Origin: Billgrantia tianxiuensis
Lineage (GTDB): Bacteria; Pseudomonadota; Gammaproteobacteria; Pseudomonadales; Halomonadaceae
DNA: 64,000 nt
Assembly: GCF_009834345.1 (NCBI RefSeq)
Contig: NZ_CP035042.1
Coordinates: 2,480,001 to 2,544,000, forward strand
Direction: 5' to 3'
Part shown: positions 55,499 to 64,000 of the stretch, one piece after another
How positions within the stretch are numbered: position 1 is the stretch's first letter
Layout: the number at the start of each line of letters is the position of its first letter
The notes under the pieces: model-generated
What the model saw: the letters and a program-made list of their open reading frames with translations, nothing else
Databases searched by the model: none
Told to the model about the DNA's origin: nothing
Translations under genes and position numbers: made by a program

Positions 55499-56434
55499 TC
55501 AAGCCTCGAAGGGCAGGCCGAGCAGCGCCTTGACGTGCGCTTCGGCGCTGCGCCCCAACGAATCCAGGTCGTAGCCGCCTTCCAGCACCGAAACCAGGCG
55601 ATTGTCGGCATACAGCGCTGCGATATCCAGGGCCAGCCGGGTGATCCAGTAATAGTCCTCGTCTTCCAGGCACAGCTCGGCCAGGGGGTCTTCGCGATGA
55701 GCATCGAAGCCGGCAGAGACGAGTACCAGCTCAGGCTTGAAGGCGTGCAGCGCCGGCAGCCAGTCGTCCTCGATTGCCCGACGGAAGGCGGCACTGTCGG
55801 TACCGGCTTCCAGCGGCGTGTTCACCACGTTCTGCCATTCGCTGCGCAGGTAGCGCCAGGGGTAGAAGGGAAACTGGAAGCTGGTACAGATCAGGATGTC
55901 CGGATCGTCCTTGAAGATATCGATGGTGCCGTTGCACTGGTGCACGTCGAAGTCGAGGATCGCAATGCGCCGCGCCCCGTAGCGAGCCCGGGCATGGGCA
56001 GCACCGACGGCAACGTTGTTGTAGAAGCAGAATCCCATGGCATCGGTGGCCTCGGCATGGTGACCGGGCGGACGCACGGCACAGAACACATTGTCGGCCT
56101 GGCTGCGATAGACCTGGTCGACACCACGTATCACCGCACCTGCCGCCACGCGGGCGGCATCCAGGCTATCCGGATTCATCAGGGTGTCGCCATCCAGGCT
56201 GACGATGCCCGACTCGGGAACGCACTTGTCGAGTGCACGCAGATGGCGCAGCGGATGCACCCGGGCGAGTTCCTCTTCGCTGGCGGGACGGGCTTCCGAT
56301 TGCATGGTCTGCTGCAGCAGGCCGCTGAGAGCCAGGCGGGCGCGAATGGCCTCCAGACGCAGAGGGCTTTCGGGATGCTCCGGACCCATATGGTGAAGAT
56401 CGCAATCGGGATGCGAGATGAACGCCGTGATCAT
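55499..56434 (-). CDS. Histone deacetylase-family deacylase
   Basis: A 311-residue zinc deacylase of the class II HDAC-like/acetylpolyamine amidohydrolase group. HMGPEHPESPLRLEAIRARL, AVRPPGHHAEATDAMGFCFYNNVAVGA with the catalytic His pair, the metal site DFDVHQCNGTIDIF, SAGFDAHREDPLAEL and VLEGGYDLDSL are present. The usual DVHHGNGT is DVHQCNGT; the D-x-H ligands remain. It may deacetylate proteins or small amines, notable next to the PatZ-like acetyltransferase that is divergent from it. Confidence 0.88.
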   Translation of the reverse strand: MITAFISHPDCDLHHMGPEHPESPLRLEAIRARLALSGLLQQTMQSEARPASEEELARVHPLRHLRALDKCVPESGIVSLDGDTLMNPDSLDAARVAAGAVIRGVDQVYRSQADNVFCAVRPPGHHAEATDAMGFCFYNNVAVGAAHARARYGARRIAILDFDVHQCNGTIDIFKDDPDILICTSFQFPFYPWRYLRSEWQNVVNTPLEAGTDSAAFRRAIEDDWLPALHAFKPELVLVSAGFDAHREDPLAELCLEDEDYYWITRLALDIAALYADNRLVSVLEGGYDLDSLGRSAEAHVKALLGLPFEA

Positions 56435-56544
56435 ATGGAACTCCAGAGTGACTCAAGTCACCTTAATGCGCGCAAGCCCTTGCACAACAGTGTCAATAAG
56501 TCGTACACAAGGAAGCATATTTCCGTTCTGGAGGAGGTGACGTC

Positions 56545-59291
56545 TTGAGCACCCGATTCCTGCGCCACTTCTTCGAACCTCGTAACATCGCGGTGATAGG
56601 CGCCTCGGAAAAAAACCATTCCATCGGCGGCATCGTGATCCGCAACCTGCAGGAGGCGGGCTTTACCGGAGCCGTGTGGGCGGTCAACCGTAAGGGTTAC
56701 GACTCCGTCTTCGAGCAACCTTGCGTCTCTCGGATCAGCGAGCTGCCCGAGACACCGGATCTCGCCGTCGTCTGCACACCCGCGGCGACCCTGCCCAAGG
56801 TGATCTCCCGGCTGGGCCGCATTGGCGTCAAGGCGGCACTGGTGCTGTCGGGTGGAGCGCATCTCGACGACGCCGAAGGCGACAAGGGTTCGATCCGCGA
56901 GCGCATGCTGACGGCGGCGCGAGAGTCGGGCATTCGGGTGCTGGGCCCCGAGTGCATGGGGCTGATCGTTCCAGGGCGGCGCATCAATGCCTCGTACTCC
57001 AGCCAGCCGGTGAAAGCAGGAAAGGTGGCCTATCTCGGGCAATCGGGCATGCTCGGCAATGCCATGATCGACTGGGCGGCAGGCCGCGGCATCGGTTTCT
57101 CGCATCTGATCACGGTAGGTGACAGCGTCGACGTGATGCTTCCCGATCTGATCGACTACATCAACCAATACGCTCCGACCCAGGCCATCCTGCTCCACTT
57201 GGAACGCATCCAGGACTCCCTGCATTTCATGACCGCGCTGCGCGATGCCTCGCGCCATCGCCTGGTGCTGGCGATCAAGAGCGGCCGAACGCCACAGTCC
57301 GATCTCTCCGGCATGCCGCCGACACCAGGCATCGCCAACCGCGATGTGGTCTTCGACGCGGCCTTCTCGCGTGCCGGCGTGGTGCGAGTCAACGACTCCG
57401 ACGAACTGTTCGATGCCTTGATGACCCTGTCGCAGATGCGCCCGCTCAAGGGCGACCGCCTGGCCATCGTCTCCAATGGGCTGGGTCCCGCAATGCTGGC
57501 CATCGACAAGCTGATCAGCGCGGGGGGAGCATTGGCCAGCTTCACTGCGGAAACGCGCCAGGCGCTACGCCACGGCGAGTTCGACATGAGCAAGCCCGGC
57601 GAGAACCCGGTGGACCTGGGCGGAGACGCCACGCCGGAGCGCTTCGTCGACGCGCTGGAGATAGTCGCGGCCGATCCCGGCGTCGACGCCGTGCTGGTGG
57701 TTCATGCTCCTACGCGGCTGGCCCCGTCCAAGACCACCGCCCAGGCGCTCATCGCCAACCGCAAGCGTTTCAGACGCAACCTGTTGACCAGTTGGATGGG
57801 GCTGGAGGGCGCTCTGTATGCCCGCCACGAGTGCAGCATGGCGGGCATTCCCACCTACGTCTCGCCGGAGAAAGCGGTCAAGGCGTTCATGCACATGGTC
57901 GACTATCAGCGCGTGCAGGCGCTGCTGCAGGAAACCCCACCCAGCCTGCCATTCAGCACCACGGCGGACATTCGCGCCCAGTGCCATACCCTGATCGAAC
58001 AGGCCAAGGCCGAGGGGCGCGAAACCCTGTCGCATTCCGAGACCGCCCAGGTGCTCGAGGCCTATGGCATCCCCGTGGCCCCCAGCCGCTATGTCCACAC
58101 GCCGGCAGAGGCCGAGGCGGCGGCCCATGAATTCGAGGGGCCGTGGGCACTGAAAGTGGTACATGACGGCAACTGTCGCCCATTCCGCTACCGCAAGCAC
58201 CCCCACCGCATCTCGGCGGGGCTGCTACAGGACCTCCACGAGCCGAGCCAGGTCGCCGATGGGCTCACCCGGCTCGGCAACAAGGTGCATGAGAAATTCC
58301 CACCGGTAAAAATCCGCGAGTACTGCCTGCAGCCCATGCAACGGGGCAAGCAGTCGATGCAGATCTGCGCCGGAATCACCCGAGACCCGGTGTTCGGCCC
58401 GCTCATCGTGTTCGGCATCGGTGGATACAAGGTCAACATCCTGGCCGACCGGCAGGTTGCGCTGCCACCGCTCAACATGACCCTGGCGGCGGACGTGGTC
58501 GGGCGCACCCATGCCGCAAGGCTCATTCGCGAGCACTCGAGCGAACCCGAGCGCGACCTGCAAAGGCTGTGTCAGCTGCTGGTCAAGCTATCGCAGATGG
58601 CATCGGATCTGCTCGAGCTTCGCGGCCTGGAGCTCAATCCCTTGCTGCTCAATCGCGACGGCATGTTGGCGGTGGATTTCGCTCTCGACCTTGGGCCACC
58701 GGCACGCTTCGCCATCATGCCGTACCCGGAGGAGCTGCGAGAGTGGGTCACCCTGAGCAATGGCATGAACGTCGAGGTGCGTCCGATCCGGGCCGAGGAC
58801 GCCCCGCTGATCACCAGCTTTCACAGCCAGCTGTCGGAGGAGAGCATTCGCTTTCGCTACTTCCACAACAAGTCCGATCTCAGCCAGCGCGACCTGTCGA
58901 TGCTGTCTCACATCAATTACGACAGGCAAATGGCCTTCATTGCCGAGCACCAGAAGGAGAACGGCGGCAAGGAGATGCTCGGCGTAGTCCGCGTATGGAA
59001 CGATCCGACAACATCCGCACCGAGTTCTCCATCATCGTACGCGACGACATGGCCGGGCAGGGGCTCGGCAGCCTGCTGATGAAAAAGATGATCGCCTATT
59101 GCAAGAGCGTGGGCACGCTGGAGATGGTCGGCAAGGTGATGGTCGACAACCATCCCATGCGAGCGCTGATGAAGCATCTCGGCTTTCGTTGCCGCTACAA
59201 CATGGAAGAGCAGGTGATCGACGCGGTGATGCGGCTCAACGAACCGCAGAGCGAGTGGCAGAAACACCGACTGGAGAGCCTGCCAGACTAA
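56545..59291 (+). CDS. Protein lysine acetyltransferase PatZ-like (NDP-forming acyl-CoA synthetase fused to GNAT), frameshifted
   Basis: Domain order: CoA-binding (PRNIAVIGASEKNHSIGGIVIRNL-like start, about 13-110), succinyl-CoA-ligase-like (about 150-460), ATP-grasp (about 490-710) and C-terminal GNAT (about 740-915, with REDMAGQGLGSLLM-type acetyl-CoA loop). PatZ/YfiQ acetylates acetyl-CoA synthetase and other proteins. One G is missing near 59007 (CCGGAC read as CCGAC), so the last 100 residues, including the acetyl-CoA site, are in another frame; restored length 915. Start is TTG 56545 behind GGAGG. Confidence 0.9.
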
Positions 59292-59468
59292 CGGAAATCC
59301 TGATTCCTTACTGCGCTTGATATCCTGGCCGCCGGCGGTGCCGAAGCGTCGGACCGTCGCGCTCCTCATTGAGCAGCAAGTCAACTCCGGGCCCTGCGCT
59401 CCGGCGGCGGTCAGCCTATCTTCGCTCGTTACATGAATCAGGGCTTCCTATCGATCGAGTTCAGCCGT

Positions 59469-60110
59469 TCAGGGGGCGAGACGGAAGGAGTGCCAGCTCT
59501 CGTCCCGATATTCGTAGCGAATACGGTCGTGAAGCCGGCTCGGCTGACCCTGCCAGAATTCGATCATGTCCGGCACCACCCGATAGCCGCCCCAGTGTAC
59601 GGGACGCGGGATTTCCTGCCCTTCGTAGGCCTGCTCGAAGCGATGCTGCCGCTCCTCGATCCAGTGGCGGTCGGGAATCACCACGCTCTGGGTCGCCACC
59701 CAGGCGCCAAGCTGGCTGGCCCGGGGGCGGCTGTTGAAATAGGCATCCGACTCCTCGTCGGAAACCAGCTCCACGCGCCCCTCGATACGCACCTGGCGGC
59801 CAAGGGATGGCCACCAGAACACCAGTGCGGCATGGGGCACGTTGGTCAGCTCGCTGCCCTTGTGACTATGGTAATTGGTGTAGAACACCAGGCCGCGCTC
59901 GTCGCAGCCTTTCAGCAGCACGACGCGCGCGTGGGGCAGACCCTGGCTATCGACGGTGGCCAGGGTCATCACGTTGCCATCCTCGCCCTCGGCATCCAGC
60001 GCCAGCGTCAGCCACTCGTCGAACAGCACCATGGGCTGCTCAGGCACCATGGCCTCATCGAGCCTGCCACCCTCGTAGTCGCGCCGGATATCGGCGATGT
60101 TGCGTGTCAT
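59469..60110 (-). CDS. pdxH: Pyridoxamine 5'-phosphate oxidase
   Basis: A 213-residue FMN enzyme oxidising PNP/PMP to pyridoxal phosphate. IRRDYEGGRLDEAMVPEQPMVLFDEWL, MTLATVDSQGLPHARVVLLKGCDERGLVFYTNYHSHKGSEL, RQVRIEGRVELVSDEESDAYF and RIRYEYRDESWHSFRLAP are PdxH motifs. ATG 60110 gives standard length. The plus-strand neighbour patZ ends 177 bp before it, and that gap (59292-59468) holds nothing I can name. Confidence 0.94.
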   Translation of the reverse strand: MTRNIADIRRDYEGGRLDEAMVPEQPMVLFDEWLTLALDAEGEDGNVMTLATVDSQGLPHARVVLLKGCDERGLVFYTNYHSHKGSELTNVPHAALVFWWPSLGRQVRIEGRVELVSDEESDAYFNSRPRASQLGAWVATQSVVIPDRHWIEERQHRFEQAYEGQEIPRPVHWGGYRVVPDMIEFWQGQPSRLHDRIRYEYRDESWHSFRLAP

Positions 60111-60226
60111 GGCGTACTCCTCGTCATTTTTTTCAATGGTGGCCGCTGAGGGGCAACGGCACAACACCTACGGCTTGACCGTTATCACGTATTCCGTTAT
60201 TTGCACCGGGCCAGCAAAGCCTGATG

Positions 60227-61275
<1,049 letters not shown>

Positions 61276-61632
61276 TCAGTCGTTGGCATGGATCAGGGCG
61301 AGCACATCCTCCGGCGGGCGACCGATCACGGCACGCTTGCCATCGTCTGCAATGGGGCGCTCCATCAGCTTGGGATGGCTGAGGATGGCGCGGATGACCT
61401 GCTCCTGGTCCTGCAGGTCGGTCTCGTCGACCTCCTGCCACTCCGGCTCCTGGGTACGTACCAGGCGCTCGCCGTCGGCATCCAGACGCGACATGAGATC
61501 GCGCAGCTCCTCTTCGTCGAGCGGCTCGTCGAGATAGCGTCGGATGTTCACCTCGGCGCCATGCTCCTCCAACAGAGCCAGCGCCTGGCGCGACTTGGAA
61601 CAACGGGGATTGTGGTAGAGCGTAATGGCCAT
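61276..61632 (-). CDS. ArsC/YfgD-family reductase
   Basis: A 118-residue thioredoxin-fold protein: YHNPRCSKSRQALALLEEHG with the catalytic Cys12-region, then AILSHPKLMERPIA and AVIGRPPEDVL. Glutaredoxin-linked arsenate reductases and the uncharacterised YfgD share this pattern. No ars operon is nearby, so arsenate resistance is not assured. Confidence 0.88.
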   Translation of the reverse strand: MAITLYHNPRCSKSRQALALLEEHGAEVNIRRYLDEPLDEEELRDLMSRLDADGERLVRTQEPEWQEVDETDLQDQEQVIRAILSHPKLMERPIADDGKRAVIGRPPEDVLALIHAND

Positions 61633-61725
61633 GCGTGACTCCTCGATCCTTGAAAGGCTGGCCAGTATTGTAGAAGGGCGGCCATGTCGGCCACAACCGA
61701 AGCCAGGAAGGTTCGTCCGCCTCGC

Positions 61726-62175
61726 TCAGTCGGTGGCAGGACTTTCACTGGCTTGTGTGATTTCGTTCAGGCGGCGATAGACCCATGCCACGCGGCCATC
61801 CGCCAGGCGCATGGGCACGCGCTGATAGCGAATTCCCAGGCGCTCGTAGCGATCCAGGCGCTCCAGTTCATCGGCATCGACCACCACGATTTCACCCTGC
61901 ACACGCTCATCCGGCGCCTCGGCCAGGTCGAGCCCTTCGCGGCGAAAACCCTCGAGCACGGCCGCCTCGGTCTCTCCCGCACGACCCATCACCACCCAGC
62001 GTACCGGGGCAAAACGCAGCGTGCCGTAGACGAAGACCGCATGCTCGCCTTCGTCGATCTCGGGAAGATGATCGGGGCGGTCATAGGTCAGGGGGCTGAG
62101 CATGGTCAGCCATAGCCAGCCCACTATGGCCAGCAGGGCAGCAGACGCAGCGAGAACGACATGAGACAGGCGCAT
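61726..62175 (-). CDS. Membrane-anchored gamma-glutamylcyclotransferase-like (AIG2) protein
   Basis: A 149-residue protein with an N-terminal hydrophobic segment (about 5-26, VVLAASAALLAIVGWLWLTML) and an AIG2/GGCT domain: VFVYGTLRFAPVRWVVMG, VQGEIVVVDADELERLDRYERLGIRYQRVPM. The fold cyclises gamma-glutamyl amines; the general base would be Glu in LDRYE. An anchor is unusual, placing the domain in the periplasm or at the membrane. ATG 62175 follows AAGGAG. Confidence 0.75.
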   Translation of the reverse strand: MRLSHVVLAASAALLAIVGWLWLTMLSPLTYDRPDHLPEIDEGEHAVFVYGTLRFAPVRWVVMGRAGETEAAVLEGFRREGLDLAEAPDERVQGEIVVVDADELERLDRYERLGIRYQRVPMRLADGRVAWVYRRLNEITQASESPATD

Positions 62176-62325
62176 ACACGCTCCTTGTCTTCGAGAAGGG
62201 TGTTCGAGAAGAGTGATCGAGATGGGCTCTATCCTGCCACGGCCGGACAGCGACTGTCCGGTTCTACCCCAGCACAAGGCTCTGTTAGGATGCGAAGTAT
62301 GGCTCGACCACAGCGGAGGATGCCC

Positions 62326-62919
62326 ATGGCCCAGTCGACACACGAGGATCAGGACTTCAGGGCGTTGATGGGAGATGTGAAGCCGCTACGCAGACACGCC
62401 AATCGAGCCGACCCGGGCCAGCGCCGACGCCGGCCCACGGAGGCCCAACTGGCACGGCGCGAGAGCGCTCAGGCGGAACTCGCTCGGGACAGCTTTCTGT
62501 CGGACGATTTCGTCGAACTGCTGCCACCGTTCGATCCCATCGAGTTTCGCCGCGATGGCATCCAACAAGGCGTCGTCGACCGCCTGCGACATGGCGGCTA
62601 TCCCGCCCAGTCACGCTTGCATCTGTTGCGTCGCCCGCTGGCCGATTGCCGGCGAGCGCTACCGCCCTTCATTCACGAAGCCTATGCCCATGACCTGCGC
62701 TCGCTGCTGATCGTGCACGGCCGGGGGCAGGAGGTCGACAGTCCGGCCAACGTGCTGCGCTCCTACCTGGCCAAGTGGCTGGCACAGTTCGAGGAGGTAC
62801 AGGCGTTCGTCTCTGCGCAGCAAGCCGATGGCGGACTGGGCGCCACTTGGGTAATGCTGCGCAAGAGCGAGCGGGCGAGGGCGGCAAACCGCGAGCGTCA
62901 GCAGAAGCGGCGCGGCTGA
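62326..62919 (+). CDS. Smr-domain protein (SmrA/YdaL-like)
   Basis: A 197-residue protein. N-terminal basic linker (about 1-70), then an Smr-like domain: IQQGVVDRLRHGGYPAQSRLHLLRRPLADCRRALPPFIHEAYAHDLRSLLIVHGRGQE. The second motif HGRG is intact, but the first motif, normally LDLHG, reads LHLLR. Smr domains are DNA/RNA endonucleases; the change may affect activity. ATG 62326 follows GGAGGA; ATG 62320 overlaps that ribosome site. Divergent from the AIG2-like gene. Confidence 0.82.
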   Translation: MAQSTHEDQDFRALMGDVKPLRRHANRADPGQRRRRPTEAQLARRESAQAELARDSFLSDDFVELLPPFDPIEFRRDGIQQGVVDRLRHGGYPAQSRLHLLRRPLADCRRALPPFIHEAYAHDLRSLLIVHGRGQEVDSPANVLRSYLAKWLAQFEEVQAFVSAQQADGGLGATWVMLRKSERARAANRERQQKRRG

Positions 62920-62989
62920 GCCCTGGAATCCACGAAGCCAGAAGCTAGGCGTCTCAAAAACCAGGGTCCCAAAAACCAGAAGTCATAAA

Positions 62990-63024
62990 AACCATGAAGC
63001 CGGCACTCGGCCGGCTTCATGGTT
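62990..63024. terminator. Bidirectional terminator between smr gene and DUF934 gene
   Basis: Perfect 15-bp arms AACCATGAAGCCGGC (62990-63004) and GCCGGCTTCATGGTT (63010-63024), loop ACTCG, between convergent genes. An A-rich stretch on its left gives a T-rich tail on the minus strand. Confidence 0.75.
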
Positions 63025-63038
63025 ACGCCAAAGGGTCT

Positions 63039-63572
63039 TTATGCCAATGCCGGCTCGGCGCGCTTCACCGCTTCGCGCATGCGCCGACGGAACAGCGGCT
63101 CGTCGACGTCGACGGCCGGCTGGTAGGCACGGCTGAAGGCGTTCAGTGCCTGCAGAGCGTCCTCCAGCCACTGGTCCTCGCGCAGTGACAGGGCGTCGAA
63201 GCCACAGCGGGTGAGGAAGAAGGCCTGATCGACCAGCACGTCGCCGATAGCGCGGATCTCCCCCGCGTAGCCGTAACGCTCACGCAGCAGACGCGCCAGG
63301 CTGTAGCCGCGACCGTCGGTGAACTTGGGGAAGTCGATGGCGATCAGCGGTGCTGCAGCCAGCTCTTCGGCCAGTTCCGGTGTCAGCTCGGTATCGCTGG
63401 CCAGCCACGGGGCCAGCTCCTGGCTTCCCTCCAGCACCTGCCAGCGTGCCAACGGCACGATGGCGGGGGAGGCGGGCAGTGCCGCATCCTCTTCGCGAAT
63501 CAGCACCCAGCGGTCTTCGGCCGGCTTGCCGCCACGAATGAAGGGGCGCACGGAGACGTTCTGATCAGGCAT
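63039..63572 (-). CDS. DUF934 protein, sulfite-reductase partner
   Basis: A 177-residue protein: APLIAIDFPKFTDGRGYSLARLLRERYGYAGEIRAIGDVLVDQAFFLTRCGFDAL is the DUF934 hallmark. It is nearly always next to a CysI-type hemoprotein in proteobacteria and is thought to help sulfite reduction, though its role is unproven. ATG 63572 overlaps the cysI stop by 8 bp. Confidence 0.88.
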   Translation of the reverse strand: MPDQNVSVRPFIRGGKPAEDRWVLIREEDAALPASPAIVPLARWQVLEGSQELAPWLASDTELTPELAEELAAAPLIAIDFPKFTDGRGYSLARLLRERYGYAGEIRAIGDVLVDQAFFLTRCGFDALSLREDQWLEDALQALNAFSRAYQPAVDVDEPLFRRRMREAVKRAEPALA

Positions 63573-64000
63573 ATACCCGCTCCTTGAAAGGCTTGAGGCC
63601 GATACGGCGATAGGTTTCGATGAAGGTTTCGCCCTCGACACGCTCACCGACATAGACTTGCAGCACTTTGTCGATCACCTCGGGCACGCTTTCGCGGTCG
63701 AACGAAGGGCCGAGGATCTTGCCCAGCGAAGCTTCGTTGCCCTGAGCGCCACCGAGCGAGATCTGATACCACTCCTCACCCTTCTTGTCGACGCCGAGGA
63801 TGCCGATATGGCCGACGTGGTGATGCCCGCAGGCATTCATGCAGCCTGAGATATTGAGGTCCAGGGGCCGAGGTCGTAGAGGTAATCGATATCCTCGAAG
63901 CGCTCCTGAATCGCCTGGGCCACCGGAATGGACTTGGCATTGGCCAGGGCGCAGTAGTCACCGCCGGGGCAGCAGATCAGGTCGGCGAGGGTACCCACGG
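63565..64000 (-). CDS. cysI: Sulfite/nitrite reductase hemoprotein (CysI-like), 3' part, frameshifted
   Basis: The C-terminal 145 or so residues of a siroheme/4Fe-4S reductase; the 5' part lies beyond the window. Two conserved Cys motifs are visible: ICCPGGDYCALANAKSIPVA and NISGCMNACGHHHVGHIGI (Cys-x3-Cys). They fall in different frames because one C is missing from the run at 63864-63867 (GGCCCCCTGG read with four C). It reduces sulfite to sulfide. The DUF934 partner makes assimilatory sulfite reduction likelier than nitrite. Confidence 0.88.

Overview
The window looks like chromosomal DNA of a halophilic gammaproteobacterium, most likely a Halomonas-type organism. This rests on high GC, a NhaD-type Na+/H+ antiporter, a K+/H+ antiporter, a TRAP-TAXI importer, the cysI-DUF934 pair, and the Enterobacteria-like orders mltD-gloB-methyltransferase-rnhA-dnaQ and yccA/tusDCBE. 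I infer the genus from gene content only. There are about 66 protein genes and one tRNA-Ser. I see no prophage, insertion sequence or CRISPR array.

Layout. 1-3756: the start of a GntR regulator, then a minus-strand MCE/Mla-type lipid ABC operon (permease with STAS-like N-terminus, ATPase, MlaD-like protein, PqiC-like lipoprotein). 3858-17259: a catabolic island with an IclR regulator, thiolase, 3-hydroxyacyl-CoA dehydrogenase, acyl-CoA dehydrogenase, acyl-CoA ligase, hotdog thioesterase, an unassigned permease, an unusual enoyl-CoA hydratase fused to a decayed dehydrogenase domain, and a fused TRAP permease with its TAXI binding protein. Four copies of a 15-bp inverted repeat (TTYYGC-TAN-GCGRAA type) lie in the island's two main promoter regions. 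In each region the nearer copy begins 26 bp from the start codon. 17406-26696: SulP transporter, O-acetylhomoserine sulfhydrylase, chemoreceptor, RarD, omega-amidase, RsuA and a 7TM diguanylate cyclase. 26836-32468: yejABEF peptide importer. 32580-37601: mltD, gloB, methyltransferase, rnhA, dnaQ, nudC. 37648-49002: SCP2 protein, sohB, ArsR-type regulator, prpE, yhhQ, hydrolase, NMT1-like protein, K+/H+ antiporter, small membrane proteins, nhaD. 49153-56434: tRNA-Ser(UGA), Nudix, BI-1, tusDCBE, acpH, moeA, moaB, DUF1244, XRE-cupin regulator, HDAC-like deacylase. 56545-64000: PatZ-like acyltransferase, pdxH, DUF2069, wrbA, arsC-like, AIG2-like, Smr protein, DUF934 and the 3' part of a sulfite/nitrite reductase.

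The most coherent candidate system is the 3.9-17.3 kb island: import of an organic acid by TRAP-TAXI, CoA activation, and one full beta-oxidation round, apparently under an IclR-type repressor with paired operators. PaaH-like and PcaF/PaaJ-like enzymes hint at a dicarboxylate or ring-derived acid such as an adipate-like compound. That substrate is inference.

A major caveat is that twelve conserved genes are each broken by an apparent single-base loss. Each loss is in, or readily explained by, a run of identical bases: thiolase, hydratase, sulP, metY, rarD, rnhA, prpE, the alpha/beta hydrolase, the K+/H+ antiporter, acpH, patZ and cysI. Such a uniform pattern points to homopolymer undercalling in the reads or assembly, not to real pseudogenes. 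I annotate these genes at full length and mark the break.
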